DNA from: Corynebacterium halotolerans YIM 70093 = DSM 44683
GTDB lineage: Bacteria; Actinomycetota; Actinomycetes; Mycobacteriales; Mycobacteriaceae
Length of the DNA stretch: 64,000 bases
Direction: 5' to 3'
NCBI RefSeq assembly: GCF_000341345.1
Contig: NC_020302.1
Location: forward strand, 166,075-230,074
The position numbers and the translations under genes were made by a program. The notes under the pieces are model-generated. The model was given only the letters and a program-made list of their open reading frames with translations, was not told the DNA's origin and made no database searches. This document shows positions 26,631 to 34,809 of this stretch, piece after piece; the first letter of the stretch is position 1, and every line of letters starts with the position of its first letter.

Positions 26631-26784
26631 GCCGCGATCGTACCCAGGATTCGGCGGCCCGACGTGACGGGGGTGTGGCGCCCCGCTCCCGGGGGCGCCC
26701 GGCGGCGGGCGCCGCGCGGCGTCGATCAGCGGGGCCTGGCGTACCGGCAGGAAGCGCCGGTGGGGGGCGGAACCTCTCGCGTGG

Positions 26785-27918
26785 CTATTCGGCCGGCTCC
26801 TGCGACCGTGGCGCCCCCGGCCGGGGGAACGGGGTGGCACGGTAGTTCTCCAGCAGTTCATGACCGTTGGCGCCCAGGATGGTGGGCGCGCCGCGACCGG
26901 CCGGCTGGGTGGGGTCGGTCAGCGTGGTCGTCGTGCCGTGGGAGAGCACGTGCTCGCCGGGGGAGAGCTGGCGCAGCGCCACGCCGATGATGCGGTCGGG
27001 GTGTTCGAAGACGGCCTCGCCGTAGATGAGCGGATCGTGCTGCCCGTCGTCGCCGACCAGGATCCACTGGATGTCCGGGTACTCGATGAACAGGTTCCGC
27101 AGCTGCACCTTCTTGTGCTCCTGCCCGGAACGGAACAGGCCGGTCGGCGTCGGGCCCCAGTCCGTCAGCAGGAGCGGCCCCTTCGGCAGGTCGTGTTTGC
27201 GCAGGAAGTCGACCAGCGTTTCATAGGTGTTCCAGGCGCCGGTGGACAGGTAGAACACCGGGGCATCCGGGTGGTCGTGGAGCAGCTCACGGTAGAACTC
27301 GTTCATGCCCGGTACCGGCTTGCGCTGGTCGGTGTGACGGACCCAGGAGTTCCAGGCGGCCAGCAGGGCACGCGGCAGCCAGGTGACCAGCACGGTGTCA
27401 TCGATATCGGAAATCAGGCCGATCTTCGCGCCGGGCGCGGTGACGAGCACCTCGGCCTGCTGCGGCTCGGCACCCTCCGCTTCGATGGTGACCTCCCGCC
27501 AGCCCGGCTCCAGGCCGTGATCCTCGACGAGGACGTCGATGTAGCCGCCTGCGTTGGTGGTGGTGTGTACGGTCCGGGCGCCGGCGCGGACGGTGACGGG
27601 GAGGTCGCCGACCTGGACGGTGAAGAACTGCCGCCAGCCGCGCTGGGCCTCCTCCGAGACGTGGCGGGCCTGCCGGCGGATATCCGGCAGGTTCCCGGGG
27701 ATGGCCGGCGACGGGCCGTCACCGTTTTCTCTGTTGGCCGGGTCGTGTGGGTCGTGAGGGTCGGCCATGAGCACCCGGCCGAGGACGTGGATCCGTTCCG
27801 GGGAGCCGTAACCACGGAAGCCGGTGATCGCCGGCCGCCATCCCGCTTCGGTCTTGCGGCGCAGGCCCGCACGGTTGATGCTGTGTTCCGCCTTGCGCAC
27901 GAAGTCTGCGATCGCCAT
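26785..27918 (-). CDS. App1-family phosphatase (DUF2183)
   Basis: 377 aa. The C-terminal catalytic region carries IGLISDIDDTVLVTWLPRAL (DxDxT, HAD-like) and WILVGDDGQHDPLIYGEAVF, typical of App1 phosphatidate phosphatase. The N-terminal half resembles a beta-sandwich (VTVRAGARTVHTTTNAGGY). Start ATG 27918 lies 7 nt after TATCCT (27926-27931), so it is probably leaderless. No transmembrane helix is evident. The substrate in bacteria is unproven; phosphatidate is the yeast precedent. Confidence 0.85.
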   Translation of the reverse strand: MAIADFVRKAEHSINRAGLRRKTEAGWRPAITGFRGYGSPERIHVLGRVLMADPHDPHDPANRENGDGPSPAIPGNLPDIRRQARHVSEEAQRGWRQFFTVQVGDLPVTVRAGARTVHTTTNAGGYIDVLVEDHGLEPGWREVTIEAEGAEPQQAEVLVTAPGAKIGLISDIDDTVLVTWLPRALLAAWNSWVRHTDQRKPVPGMNEFYRELLHDHPDAPVFYLSTGAWNTYETLVDFLRKHDLPKGPLLLTDWGPTPTGLFRSGQEHKKVQLRNLFIEYPDIQWILVGDDGQHDPLIYGEAVFEHPDRIIGVALRQLSPGEHVLSHGTTTTLTDPTQPAGRGAPTILGANGHELLENYRATPFPRPGAPRSQEPAE

Positions 27919-28012
27919 GGCAGCGAGGATACTGGTGCAGTGGTCGGTTGGCTGCCGCAGCCGGGTTCGAACGGGCGGTTGCCGTGTCCGCGGCTTCGCT
28001 ACACTCGTGCCC

Positions 28013-28687
28013 ATGAGCACCGCCTACGAATCCATTCCCGGTGTCGGCCGACCCGCCCGTGAAGCGCTGCGGGCCGCCGGATACCCCGACCTGGAGTCCC
28101 TGGACGGCGTCGACTATGCCGACCTGGCGGCGTTGCACGGAGTCGGCAAGCGCGGTCTGGAGCGCCTCCACGCGGCACTGCTCGAGCAGGGAATGGGCCT
28201 GACCGGCGAGGTGCCGGATCCCGAGCCACGCCACGCCACCTTTACCAGCGGCCACACCGGTGAGTACGCCGAGGACATCAAGACCAGGCCCACGGAACGG
28301 AGCGCGGCCCGGTACGTCGAGGAGCTCGACACCCCGCGCCGGGTGGAGCACGGTCGCCTGCTGCTGGAGATCTTCGGACGCGTCACCGGCGAGGAACCGG
28401 TGATGTGGGGGCCGTCGATGATCGGATACGGGCAGGTGCACTACCGGTACGACACGGGCCGGGAGGGCGACACGTTCCGGGTCGGGTTCTCGCCGCGGAA
28501 GGAGAAGATCTCCCTGTACGGACTGACGGGGCTGCCGGAGTCCGCGGAGCAGCTGGCGCGACTGGGCAAGTACACGACGGGCAAGGCCTGCCTGTACATC
28601 AACAAGCCCGAGGACGTTGACCTCGAGGTGCTCGAGGAGATGATCGAGTACGCGTGGAACGCGGAGCCGGGTGGGGGCGCGGGTTAG
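28013..28687 (+). CDS. HhH-domain plus DUF1801-like protein
   Basis: 224 aa. The first 60 residues (YESIPGVGRPAREALRAAGY, LHGVGKRGLERL) form paired helix-hairpin-helix motifs, as in DNA-binding proteins. The rest (MWGPSMIGYGQVHYRY, FSPRKEKISLYGL, KACLYINKPEDVDL) matches DUF1801. ATG 28013 lies 7 nt after TACACT (28000-28005). It overlaps the Fic gene by 4 bp on the opposite strand. The biochemical role is unknown; DNA binding is a possibility. Confidence 0.8.
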   Translation: MSTAYESIPGVGRPAREALRAAGYPDLESLDGVDYADLAALHGVGKRGLERLHAALLEQGMGLTGEVPDPEPRHATFTSGHTGEYAEDIKTRPTERSAARYVEELDTPRRVEHGRLLLEIFGRVTGEEPVMWGPSMIGYGQVHYRYDTGREGDTFRVGFSPRKEKISLYGLTGLPESAEQLARLGKYTTGKACLYINKPEDVDLEVLEEMIEYAWNAEPGGGAG

Positions 28688-29877
28688 CGCTGCCCGGGCG
28701 TCGGTTTTCCCCGCCGGCCGGCCCGCTCGGCGAACTCGTCGAGCAGTTCCAATACCTCTGGTGCACGCCAGGCGCGCCTCGTCTTTTCCACCTGTGCACT
28801 GAGGAGGACGCCGTCAGCTTCCAGTCGTTCAAGTCCCTTGCGGATATTGCTCCCGGCGATATTCAGCTCCGCACTGAGGCCGACGACGTCGACCAGTGGT
28901 TGGCGGACCAGGATATCCAGAATCCGCCAATCGACGGCGTCGCTGCGGGCGTGGACCCGGGCGTTCCAACTTTCTCTCACTTCGGCCAGCTCCGTGCCCA
29001 GCCACGCCCCCAGCTCGGTGGCCCGGAGCGCGGCGTGCGCCACAAGTCGGACAATCGTGTCGATGTCGCCGTTTCGGTAAGCGTCGAGAGCGGTGAAGTA
29101 GGTGTCCGGCTCCTCGAGGATGCCCGCCGACAGCGGCAGGGCACCGTTGACGGTCAGGCCGCGGGCACGCAACAGCGTGTGGATCAATGCCCGGCCGGTT
29201 CGCCCGTTACCGTCCACGAAAGGGTGAATTGTCTCGAACTGGGCATGGGCGATCGCGGCATGGGCGAGGACGGGGATGTCGTCCCTCCGCAGCCAGTCCA
29301 CGAGGTCCGTCATCAGCTCGGGCAGCAGCCTGGGATGCGGAGCGGTGTAGAGCGAGCCGACCGGATGGGTGTCGCTGCCGCCAATCCAGACGGGTTCCTC
29401 CCGGTACCGGCCGGCGATCGTTGGCTGGGAACCCTCCATCAGGAGCCGGTGCATGTGCAGGACCGTCTCTTCGTCGGGAATCTCCGAGGTGGTGATCGCC
29501 TCGGACATCTGGGCGGTTGCCGCGACGATCAATGCCGCGTTGCCCTGACTGGTGCCCAGGAGCTCGGCCTCCAGCACCTTTCTGGCTGACGAGGTCAGCT
29601 GTTCGATTCTGGATGAGGCCACCGACTCACCCCGGAGCAGCAGCGGGGTGAACGGAAGGAGGGTTGCGGCGTGCGTGGCGTCGAAGCGGGTGACCGCGAT
29701 AGTTGCTTTGTCGACGAGTGCGACCGTTCCGGAGTCCAGATGGACCCTGACGTCGGCGATGGCGGGCACGAGCGCCGAATCGTATTCGGCCGGTTGTTTG
29801 CGCTGGGCCCGCGCTGACATGGGAGCGCGCGAAATCCAGGGCAGAGTTTCGTGGGTGATGTTCGGCCATGTCCTCAT
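28684..29877 (-). CDS. Fic/DOC-family AMP-transferase with inhibitory motif
   Basis: 397 aa. The catalytic HPFVDGNGRTGR is at residues 218-229. SSRIEQL (about 88-94) matches the (S/T)xxxE inhibitory helix of class II Fic proteins, which self-regulates AMP transfer. The C-terminal 80 residues resemble a winged helix (LNIAGSNIRKGLERLEADGV). No partner antitoxin gene is adjacent, consistent with built-in inhibition. Length is normal for the HTH-containing class. The target protein is unknown. Confidence 0.92.
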   Translation of the reverse strand: MRTWPNITHETLPWISRAPMSARAQRKQPAEYDSALVPAIADVRVHLDSGTVALVDKATIAVTRFDATHAATLLPFTPLLLRGESVASSRIEQLTSSARKVLEAELLGTSQGNAALIVAATAQMSEAITTSEIPDEETVLHMHRLLMEGSQPTIAGRYREEPVWIGGSDTHPVGSLYTAPHPRLLPELMTDLVDWLRRDDIPVLAHAAIAHAQFETIHPFVDGNGRTGRALIHTLLRARGLTVNGALPLSAGILEEPDTYFTALDAYRNGDIDTIVRLVAHAALRATELGAWLGTELAEVRESWNARVHARSDAVDWRILDILVRQPLVDVVGLSAELNIAGSNIRKGLERLEADGVLLSAQVEKTRRAWRAPEVLELLDEFAERAGRRGKPTPGQR

Positions 29878-30181
29878 GCCTGGATTTTAAAGCAGGATCC
29901 GCTCCAGAAGAAGATTTCTGTGAATGAATCAAGCTGTAAACGTTCACCTCTGAAGCTCTGATGAACGGATAAACCTTTACCGGGCTCTATCGTGGGCCGG
30001 AGCCATGAATACGGTGGAACGTCGAATCCGCCGCCGGAGACTTGTCCGACGAGGGCGCCGAGAAGCGGGCGCAGACCTCCTGAGCTGGGCGCGGGGGTAG
30101 GCCAGCACGCAGGCGGACAGCCGAAACGCCGCCGATGTGCTTATGTGGGGTTAATCCAATGTGTGAAAGGACGGATATACC
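29878..30181. other. 304-bp divergent intergenic region, no gene seen
   Basis: Lower in GC than its surroundings. It contains a 6-bp inverted repeat CGTTCA/TGAACG near 29940-29966 that could be the Fic promoter or operator, and an AAAGGA ribosome-site-like sequence near 30165 for the RidA gene. I saw no tRNA and no supported ORF. Confidence 0.5.
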
Positions 30182-30538
30182 GTGACTGACACGGCCGATC
30201 ACCCGTACAGCCCCGCCAAGCGCGTGGGAAACCACATCTACGTCTCAGGAGCACTGTCCGTCGACCGCGATTACCAACCGGTCGCCAGCCGGCGGGAGGC
30301 GCTCGACGCCGCCCTGGAACGGATGACCGAGCGGCTGGCCACCGCGGGCGGGGAACTCCGGCACGTGGTGAAGCTGACCTACTTCGTCACCGACCTGACT
30401 CTCCGGGAGGAGGCGAATCAGCAGTTCCACAACCACTTCAGCGAAGCCCGGCCGGCGAGGACCTTCCTGGAGGTGTCGAGGCTGCCCTACGGTTCCACCG
30501 TGGAGATTGACGCCATCGCCTACGTGGGGGAGGACTGA
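30182..30538 (+). CDS. RidA family protein (enamine/imine deaminase)
   Basis: 118 aa. It has NHIYVSGALSVDRDY, LERMTERLATAGGELRHVV and ARTFLEVSRLPYGSTVEIDA, with the arginine in PARTFLEV that binds the substrate carboxylate. The family hydrolyses 2-aminoacrylate and related enamines; several members are of broader function. GTG start at 30182 with AAAGGA about 11 nt upstream. No operon partner is evident. Confidence 0.88.
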   Translation: MTDTADHPYSPAKRVGNHIYVSGALSVDRDYQPVASRREALDAALERMTERLATAGGELRHVVKLTYFVTDLTLREEANQQFHNHFSEARPARTFLEVSRLPYGSTVEIDAIAYVGED

Positions 30539-30628
30539 GGCGATCCCGCCCGGGTGGCTTGACCCGGGTGTTGCCCGCCGGTTGAGTGAGGGGAAACATC
30601 ACAGGCAACGGCGCGGCGAGGAGAGCAC

Positions 30629-31189
30629 ATGACCACCGAGACATTTCTGGAACCGGGCAGTCTGGAGGTCCTGCGCTCCCTGGTGGGGGAGAGGCTGCTG
30701 GCCTACGGCACCGACCTCGAGCTGGACGACGGCGTCGGGGCCTTCGGTGCCTGGCTGCAGCTCGAGTCCGGCTGGGTCAGCCTCGAGTTCGTCGAGGAGG
30801 TCGTGGACTTCGACGCCGCGGACGCCGGCTTCGAGAGCGTCGAATCCGTGCTCACCGTCCACCCGCTCACCTGGGAGTTCCCCGGTGGGGACCCCCAGGA
30901 ACTGGAGGGCACAATCACGGAAATCGTGCGCGTCCAGGACCGGGTGGTGGCCGTCGAGAAGCCAGCCGAGACCATCGCCTGGGACTGGTGGCGCGACAGC
31001 GGTCTGCGCTTCCTCCTGGATTCCGGTTCCGAGCTGCTGATCCACTGCGCGTCGACGATCCGGATCGAGGTGGTCATGCGCGCCGGACCTGCGGGAACGG
31101 TCGAACCTGAGCCGATTGCGCGCGGAACCCACCAGTCCGGGGAGAAGCGGCGCTACGAGCACGAGCGGCGGGAAGCGCCGCTGCGGTAG
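30629..31189 (+). CDS. Conserved-looking acidic protein of unknown function
   Basis: 186 aa, soluble, with many Glu and Asp and the Trp-rich segment ETIAWDWWRDSGLRFLLD. GGAGAG precedes ATG 30629. I do not recognise a family. The C-terminal 20 residues are basic (GEKRRYEHERREAP). Strong third-position GC supports coding. Followed by a gene on the opposite strand. Confidence 0.7.
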   Translation: MTTETFLEPGSLEVLRSLVGERLLAYGTDLELDDGVGAFGAWLQLESGWVSLEFVEEVVDFDAADAGFESVESVLTVHPLTWEFPGGDPQELEGTITEIVRVQDRVVAVEKPAETIAWDWWRDSGLRFLLDSGSELLIHCASTIRIEVVMRAGPAGTVEPEPIARGTHQSGEKRRYEHERREAPLR

Positions 31190-31204
31190 GCCGGCGTGAC
31201 GTCG

Positions 31205-31726
31205 CTAAGCGTTCTTCGCCGCCTGTCGGAACGCCGGGTGGTAGCTGACCTCGCCGGTGGGCATCCTGGAATCGCGGATCGGGCGGGCGAAGAAGTTCTC
31301 GGCGGGGAATCCGGGGTGCACCAGCTCCTCACCTTGTGTGAAGCCGAATTTGCGGTAGAACTCCGGTTCGCCGAGCGCGACGACCCCGCCCACGCCGCTT
31401 TCCCGCAGCTGGTCGAGCGCCCGGGAGACCAGGGCGCTGCCGATGCCCCGGCCCTGGAACTTGGGCTCCACGCTGACGGGGCCGAGGCTGACCCAGCCCT
31501 GCGTGCCGTCGCTGATGGTCACGGGCGAGGCCGCGACGTGCCCCACCACGAACGGGCCGTCCACCGCGATGAGGGAAAGTGTGAGGGCGTCCGCGTCCCG
31601 GAGGGCCTCGACGATCGCCTGCTCCGAGTAGCCCCGGAGGGAGAGACCCGTGAAGGCTTTGCCGGTGACTTCCCGGATGACGGAAATATCCGCCTCCGTT
31701 TCACGACGAATGGTGAATCTGTCCAT
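31205..31726 (-). CDS. GNAT acetyltransferase (YhbS-like)
   Basis: 173 aa. The acetyl-CoA pocket is VEPKFQGRGIGSALVSRALDQL and the C-terminal part is FYRKFGFTQGEELVHPGF. The N-terminus MDRFTIRRETEADISVIREV is standard for GNAT. YhbS-like proteins acetylate unidentified targets. Start ATG 31726. No regulatory motif stands out. Confidence 0.88.
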   Translation of the reverse strand: MDRFTIRRETEADISVIREVTGKAFTGLSLRGYSEQAIVEALRDADALTLSLIAVDGPFVVGHVAASPVTISDGTQGWVSLGPVSVEPKFQGRGIGSALVSRALDQLRESGVGGVVALGEPEFYRKFGFTQGEELVHPGFPAENFFARPIRDSRMPTGEVSYHPAFRQAAKNA

Positions 31727-31914
31727 GCCCGGATTCTATGGGGCGGAAGATGGCTTCGAGCTGTTATGTCCGATCGGGGGTCCGGTGCAGGGGGACGGGT
31801 TGCGGGGGAAACACCCTGGGCCCGCGGTCCCGCATACGCACCGGATCGTGGTGGTGCTGCCGCGGTAGTCTCGGCGCGTGAGGGGCTCGCCGACACGAAG
31901 GAAGGGTGGTCACT

Positions 31915-32334
31915 GTGACGGATGGGCAAACCCTGCAGGAGATCGCGCAGGAGCGGGCCGAGAGTCTGCCGGGCGCCGTGCTCGAGCACCCCTTCGGGCC
32001 CGGGTACGGCGTCTACAAGGTACGCGGGAAGATGTTCCTCCTGTTGACCAGCGTGCCCGAGCACAGCACCGGGTACGGCGTCCGCGACTCCGAACGCGGA
32101 CAGCGGGTCATCGTCGTGAAGGCCGAACCGGATGACGCCGAGGCGCTGCGTCGGCAGTACGAGGACATCAGCCCCGGCTACCACATGAACAAGAGGAACT
32201 GGATCACCGTGGCGCCGGGGCACTCCATCGGCCGGAAGCTGGTCGAGGAGCTCGTCACCGACTCCTACCGGCTGGTCGTCGCCACGCTGCCGAGGGCGCG
32301 CCGGCCGGTCGACCCGGAGACCTACGGCTCGTAG
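31915..32334 (+). CDS. MmcQ/YjbR family protein
   Basis: 139 aa. SLPGAVLEHPFGPGYGVYKV and MFLLLTSVP, then NWITV and the tail LVEELVTDSYRLVVATLPR are family blocks. MmcQ/YjbR proteins fold like DNA-binding CyaY-type domains; function is unknown. GTG 31915 has AAGGAAGGG upstream. Its end overlaps the convergent MBL gene by 13 bp, so both share a transcript end. Confidence 0.85.
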   Translation: MTDGQTLQEIAQERAESLPGAVLEHPFGPGYGVYKVRGKMFLLLTSVPEHSTGYGVRDSERGQRVIVVKAEPDDAEALRRQYEDISPGYHMNKRNWITVAPGHSIGRKLVEELVTDSYRLVVATLPRARRPVDPETYGS

Positions 32335-33398
32335 ATGTCGATCTCCTCTTCGGTGATCAGGAAGCTCATGAGATCCTCGCCGACGGTCAACGGGCCGTCG
32401 TAGTTCTCCCGGGTACGCCGGATCAGCTCCTCCTCGCTGACGCCGGGCGCCTCGGAGGAGGTGCCGTTGACGATGTGGCTGTAGACGGCCATCCGCGGCG
32501 CGGTGGTGGTGAAGATCTCCCCGGCCTGCCGCGGGTTGGTGTGGTGGGAGTACACCTGAGGCAGGGCGGTGGTGTCCTCGAACTCGGCGACCTCGTGGAT
32601 CAGCAGATCCACGCCGGTGCCGTGCGTGATGACGTTCTCGTGCGGGACGGTGTCACCGCTGATCAGCACGGATTTGCCGGCGTAGTCGACGCGGAAGCCG
32701 ACGGCCGGGTCGATGACGTCGTCGGGGTCGTGCAGCACCTCGAACATGGTGACGGTGACACCGTTCCGGTCGAAGATCACGCCCTCCTCGGGGAACTCGT
32801 GGGCCACGATCTCGGTGGTGTCCCGCTCGACCTCGCCGTCGGCGACGCGGACGTCGATGTCGTCGGCGTGGGCGAGCCGCAGGCCCGCGACGAGATCCTC
32901 GACACCGGTGGGGCCGTAGACGTCGAAGGTGCCCTCGCGGCCGCCGAAGGCGGGGACGAAGCCGGTCAGCCACAGATCAGCCAGGCCATTGACGTGGTCG
33001 GAGTGGAAGTGGGTGATGAAGACCCCGTCGATCTCACCCATGGGGACCCCGGCCTGGGTCATGCGCACCGGGCCACCGCGGCCGGCGTCGAAGACCAGGT
33101 TGAGACCTCCGGCCTGGACCAGGGTGGACATGCCGTACCGCTCGTCATTGGGGACCGGGCTGCCGGTGCCCAACAGCGTCACGCGCATCTCATCGTCGGC
33201 GAGTGCCTCGGTGGCGGGGTGGGTGCTCGGCTCATGTTTGTAGGCGGCATCCTCCGTGGCCTCGGCCGCGACGGTCTCGGTGACCGTGGTCCGGGCGGCG
33301 GTTTCCTGGGAATCGGCTGCGGCGCAGCCCGTGATCACCAGGGTCGAACTCGCCAGCAGGGCGAGCAGTCCGCTCTTACGCCCGATCGTCGTCCTCAT
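32322..33398 (-). CDS. Secreted lipoprotein with metallo-beta-lactamase fold (RNase Z/arylsulfatase-like)
   Basis: 358 aa. Basic N-terminus, hydrophobic core and lipobox LVITGC (about residue 25) mark a lipoprotein. The MBL motifs follow: LLGTGSPVPNDERYG, FITHFHSDHVNGL (zinc site), SGDTV and VYSHH. This is the ElaC/AtsA-like subgroup of phosphodiesterases or sulfatases; the substrate is unknown. ATG 33398 follows GGAAAGGCGGA. Overlaps the convergent MmcQ gene by 13 bp. The export suggests action on an outer substrate. Confidence 0.88.
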   Translation of the reverse strand: MRTTIGRKSGLLALLASSTLVITGCAAADSQETAARTTVTETVAAEATEDAAYKHEPSTHPATEALADDEMRVTLLGTGSPVPNDERYGMSTLVQAGGLNLVFDAGRGGPVRMTQAGVPMGEIDGVFITHFHSDHVNGLADLWLTGFVPAFGGREGTFDVYGPTGVEDLVAGLRLAHADDIDVRVADGEVERDTTEIVAHEFPEEGVIFDRNGVTVTMFEVLHDPDDVIDPAVGFRVDYAGKSVLISGDTVPHENVITHGTGVDLLIHEVAEFEDTTALPQVYSHHTNPRQAGEIFTTTAPRMAVYSHIVNGTSSEAPGVSEEELIRRTRENYDGPLTVGEDLMSFLITEEEIDIYEP

Positions 33399-33590
33399 GT
33401 TTGTCCGCCTTTCCAGGACCGTGTACGCATGCTGATGTGCGCTGTGTGAACAATATGTCACAAAGCGCACTCAATGTTTGTATACGAGATCACACGGAAG
33501 GTCCAATATGAGGTGCCCCGTGGTTTTCACCCGCTGTCGCAAGGTGTGGTGTTCGCGCGGATCTGTGCAGGTGGAAGGTGAAAAAGGAAA

Positions 33591-33622
33591 TGACCCGCCC
33601 TCCCTCAGGGGAGCGCGGGTCA
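33591..33622 (-). terminator. Intrinsic terminator after the Cys-rich gene
   Basis: TGACCCGC (33591-33598) pairs with GCGGGTCA (33615-33622), with an inner CTCCC/GGGGAG extension, giving a long GC stem. On the minus strand it is followed by a T-rich stretch (TTTCCTTTTT). It lies 24 bp beyond the csp gene and is a good rho-independent candidate. Confidence 0.75.
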
Positions 33623-33646
33623 CGTGCGTTATGGAGCGCGGGTTCC

Positions 33647-34054
33647 TCAGCCGATGACACCGAGCAGGTCGGTGCAGGCCTTCTCGCAACGGCGGCAGGC
33701 CTCGGCGCAGATCTTGCAGTGCTCGTGGTGGTCGGCGTGGCTCTCGCAGTCCTCCGCACAGGCGATGCAGGCCTTGCGGCAGGCGGTGAGCAGTTCCTTG
33801 ACCACCTCGATATTGCTGCCGGTACGGCGGCTGAGCACGGTTGCCGTGGTGACGCAGATGTCGGCGCAGTCGAGGTCGGTGCGGATGCAGTCGCGCAGGT
33901 CAGAGACGGAGTCCTCGCCCAGACAGGCGTCGGCGCAGGAGGTGCAGGTCTGGACGCAGGCCAGGCAGGCGTCGATCGCCTCGGCGAGGTGGTTGACCTT
34001 CAGATCTTCGGTGGGGTTGGGGTGGGCCTTGATCATTGCGGCGGTGGTGCTCAT
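33647..34054 (-). CDS. Cys-rich four-helix bundle copper-storage-like protein (Csp/DUF326)
   Basis: 135 aa with 17 cysteines spaced as CxxC and CxxxC along four predicted helices (ACLACVQTCTSCADAC, CRKACIACAEDC, HCKICAEACRRC). This is the pattern of Csp3-type cytosolic copper-storage proteins that bind many Cu(I) ions. There is no signal peptide, so it is cytosolic. ATG 34054 follows GAAAGGA. A terminator follows. No copper regulator was found next door; a Cu-responsive role is inferred from the family. Confidence 0.85.
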   Translation of the reverse strand: MSTTAAMIKAHPNPTEDLKVNHLAEAIDACLACVQTCTSCADACLGEDSVSDLRDCIRTDLDCADICVTTATVLSRRTGSNIEVVKELLTACRKACIACAEDCESHADHHEHCKICAEACRRCEKACTDLLGVIG

Positions 34055-34298
34055 GGTCGATCCTTTCTCTCGGAGTCAGGTCGTGCCCCCGAGCGTAGCC
34101 ACGTACCGGGTCACTTCACACCCCGTTCCTGGAACCGGTACGGAACCGTCACGCGGCGTCGGTACGGTGCGTTGTTGAGCCCGGGATCAGGGCACCGGAC
34201 AGACGCCGTACACGCCGCTATGCTCGGAGGTGACACGCCCGATACGTCGAGTAGTCGATCCCTCGAGCAGGGGAGTCGTCGGAGAGGTGGTTGACCCC

Positions 34299-34685
34299 AT
34301 GCCCCCGGAGAAGAAAACCCTCATTCCCCGGCCGGTCACGCCCCGCGCGCACGGTCTCGTGGACTACGCGTTGCTCGGCGTCTGGGCCGGGGTCCCCCGG
34401 TTGCTGGGACTCCCGCGCCGGGTCCGGACCGTCTTCCAGGTCATGGGGCTCGCCCAGGTCGGTCTGAACGCGGTGACCGACCAGCCGTACGCGTTACGCC
34501 GGCTGGTGCCGTTCCGTGTGCACGGCGAGATCGAGAAGTACAGCGGGCCCCTCTACATCGTGTTGCCGCTGGTCGTCGGTGCCTGGCGTGATCCCCGTTC
34601 GCGTGCCTTCCACCTGGTCTTCGGTGCGGTGCTGTTGACCAACTTCAACCTCACCAACTGGTGGGATTCGCCCACCGAGAGCTGA
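34299..34685 (+). CDS. Small membrane protein of unknown function
   Basis: 128 aa with three to four hydrophobic segments: LVDYALLGVWAGVPRLLGL, TVFQVMGLAQVGLNAV, GPLYIVLPLVVGAW and LVFGAVLLTNFNL. A conserved-looking HGEIEKYSGP lies between segments. ATG 34299 has GGAGAGG 11-17 nt upstream. Located after the csp gene in the opposite direction. I cannot name the family. Confidence 0.75.
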   Translation: MPPEKKTLIPRPVTPRAHGLVDYALLGVWAGVPRLLGLPRRVRTVFQVMGLAQVGLNAVTDQPYALRRLVPFRVHGEIEKYSGPLYIVLPLVVGAWRDPRSRAFHLVFGAVLLTNFNLTNWWDSPTES

Positions 34686-34732
34686 CCACGGCCTCCTGCT
34701 CCCTGCTGATGCGGCGGGACGCCTGGTGACAT

Positions 34733-34764
34733 GAAATAAGGGCGGCACCTGCCGCCCTTATTTC
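34733..34764. terminator. Bidirectional intrinsic terminator
   Basis: GAAATAAGGGCGGCA (34733-34747) and its perfect reverse complement (34750-34764) form a 15-bp stem around a 2-nt loop, with A and T runs on both sides. It separates the convergent small membrane protein gene and the symporter gene. Confidence 0.85.
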
Positions 34765-34809
34765 ACTGGAACGCGCGTTCCGGTCACAGGTCTGCCGTCA
34801 GGCAGACGG

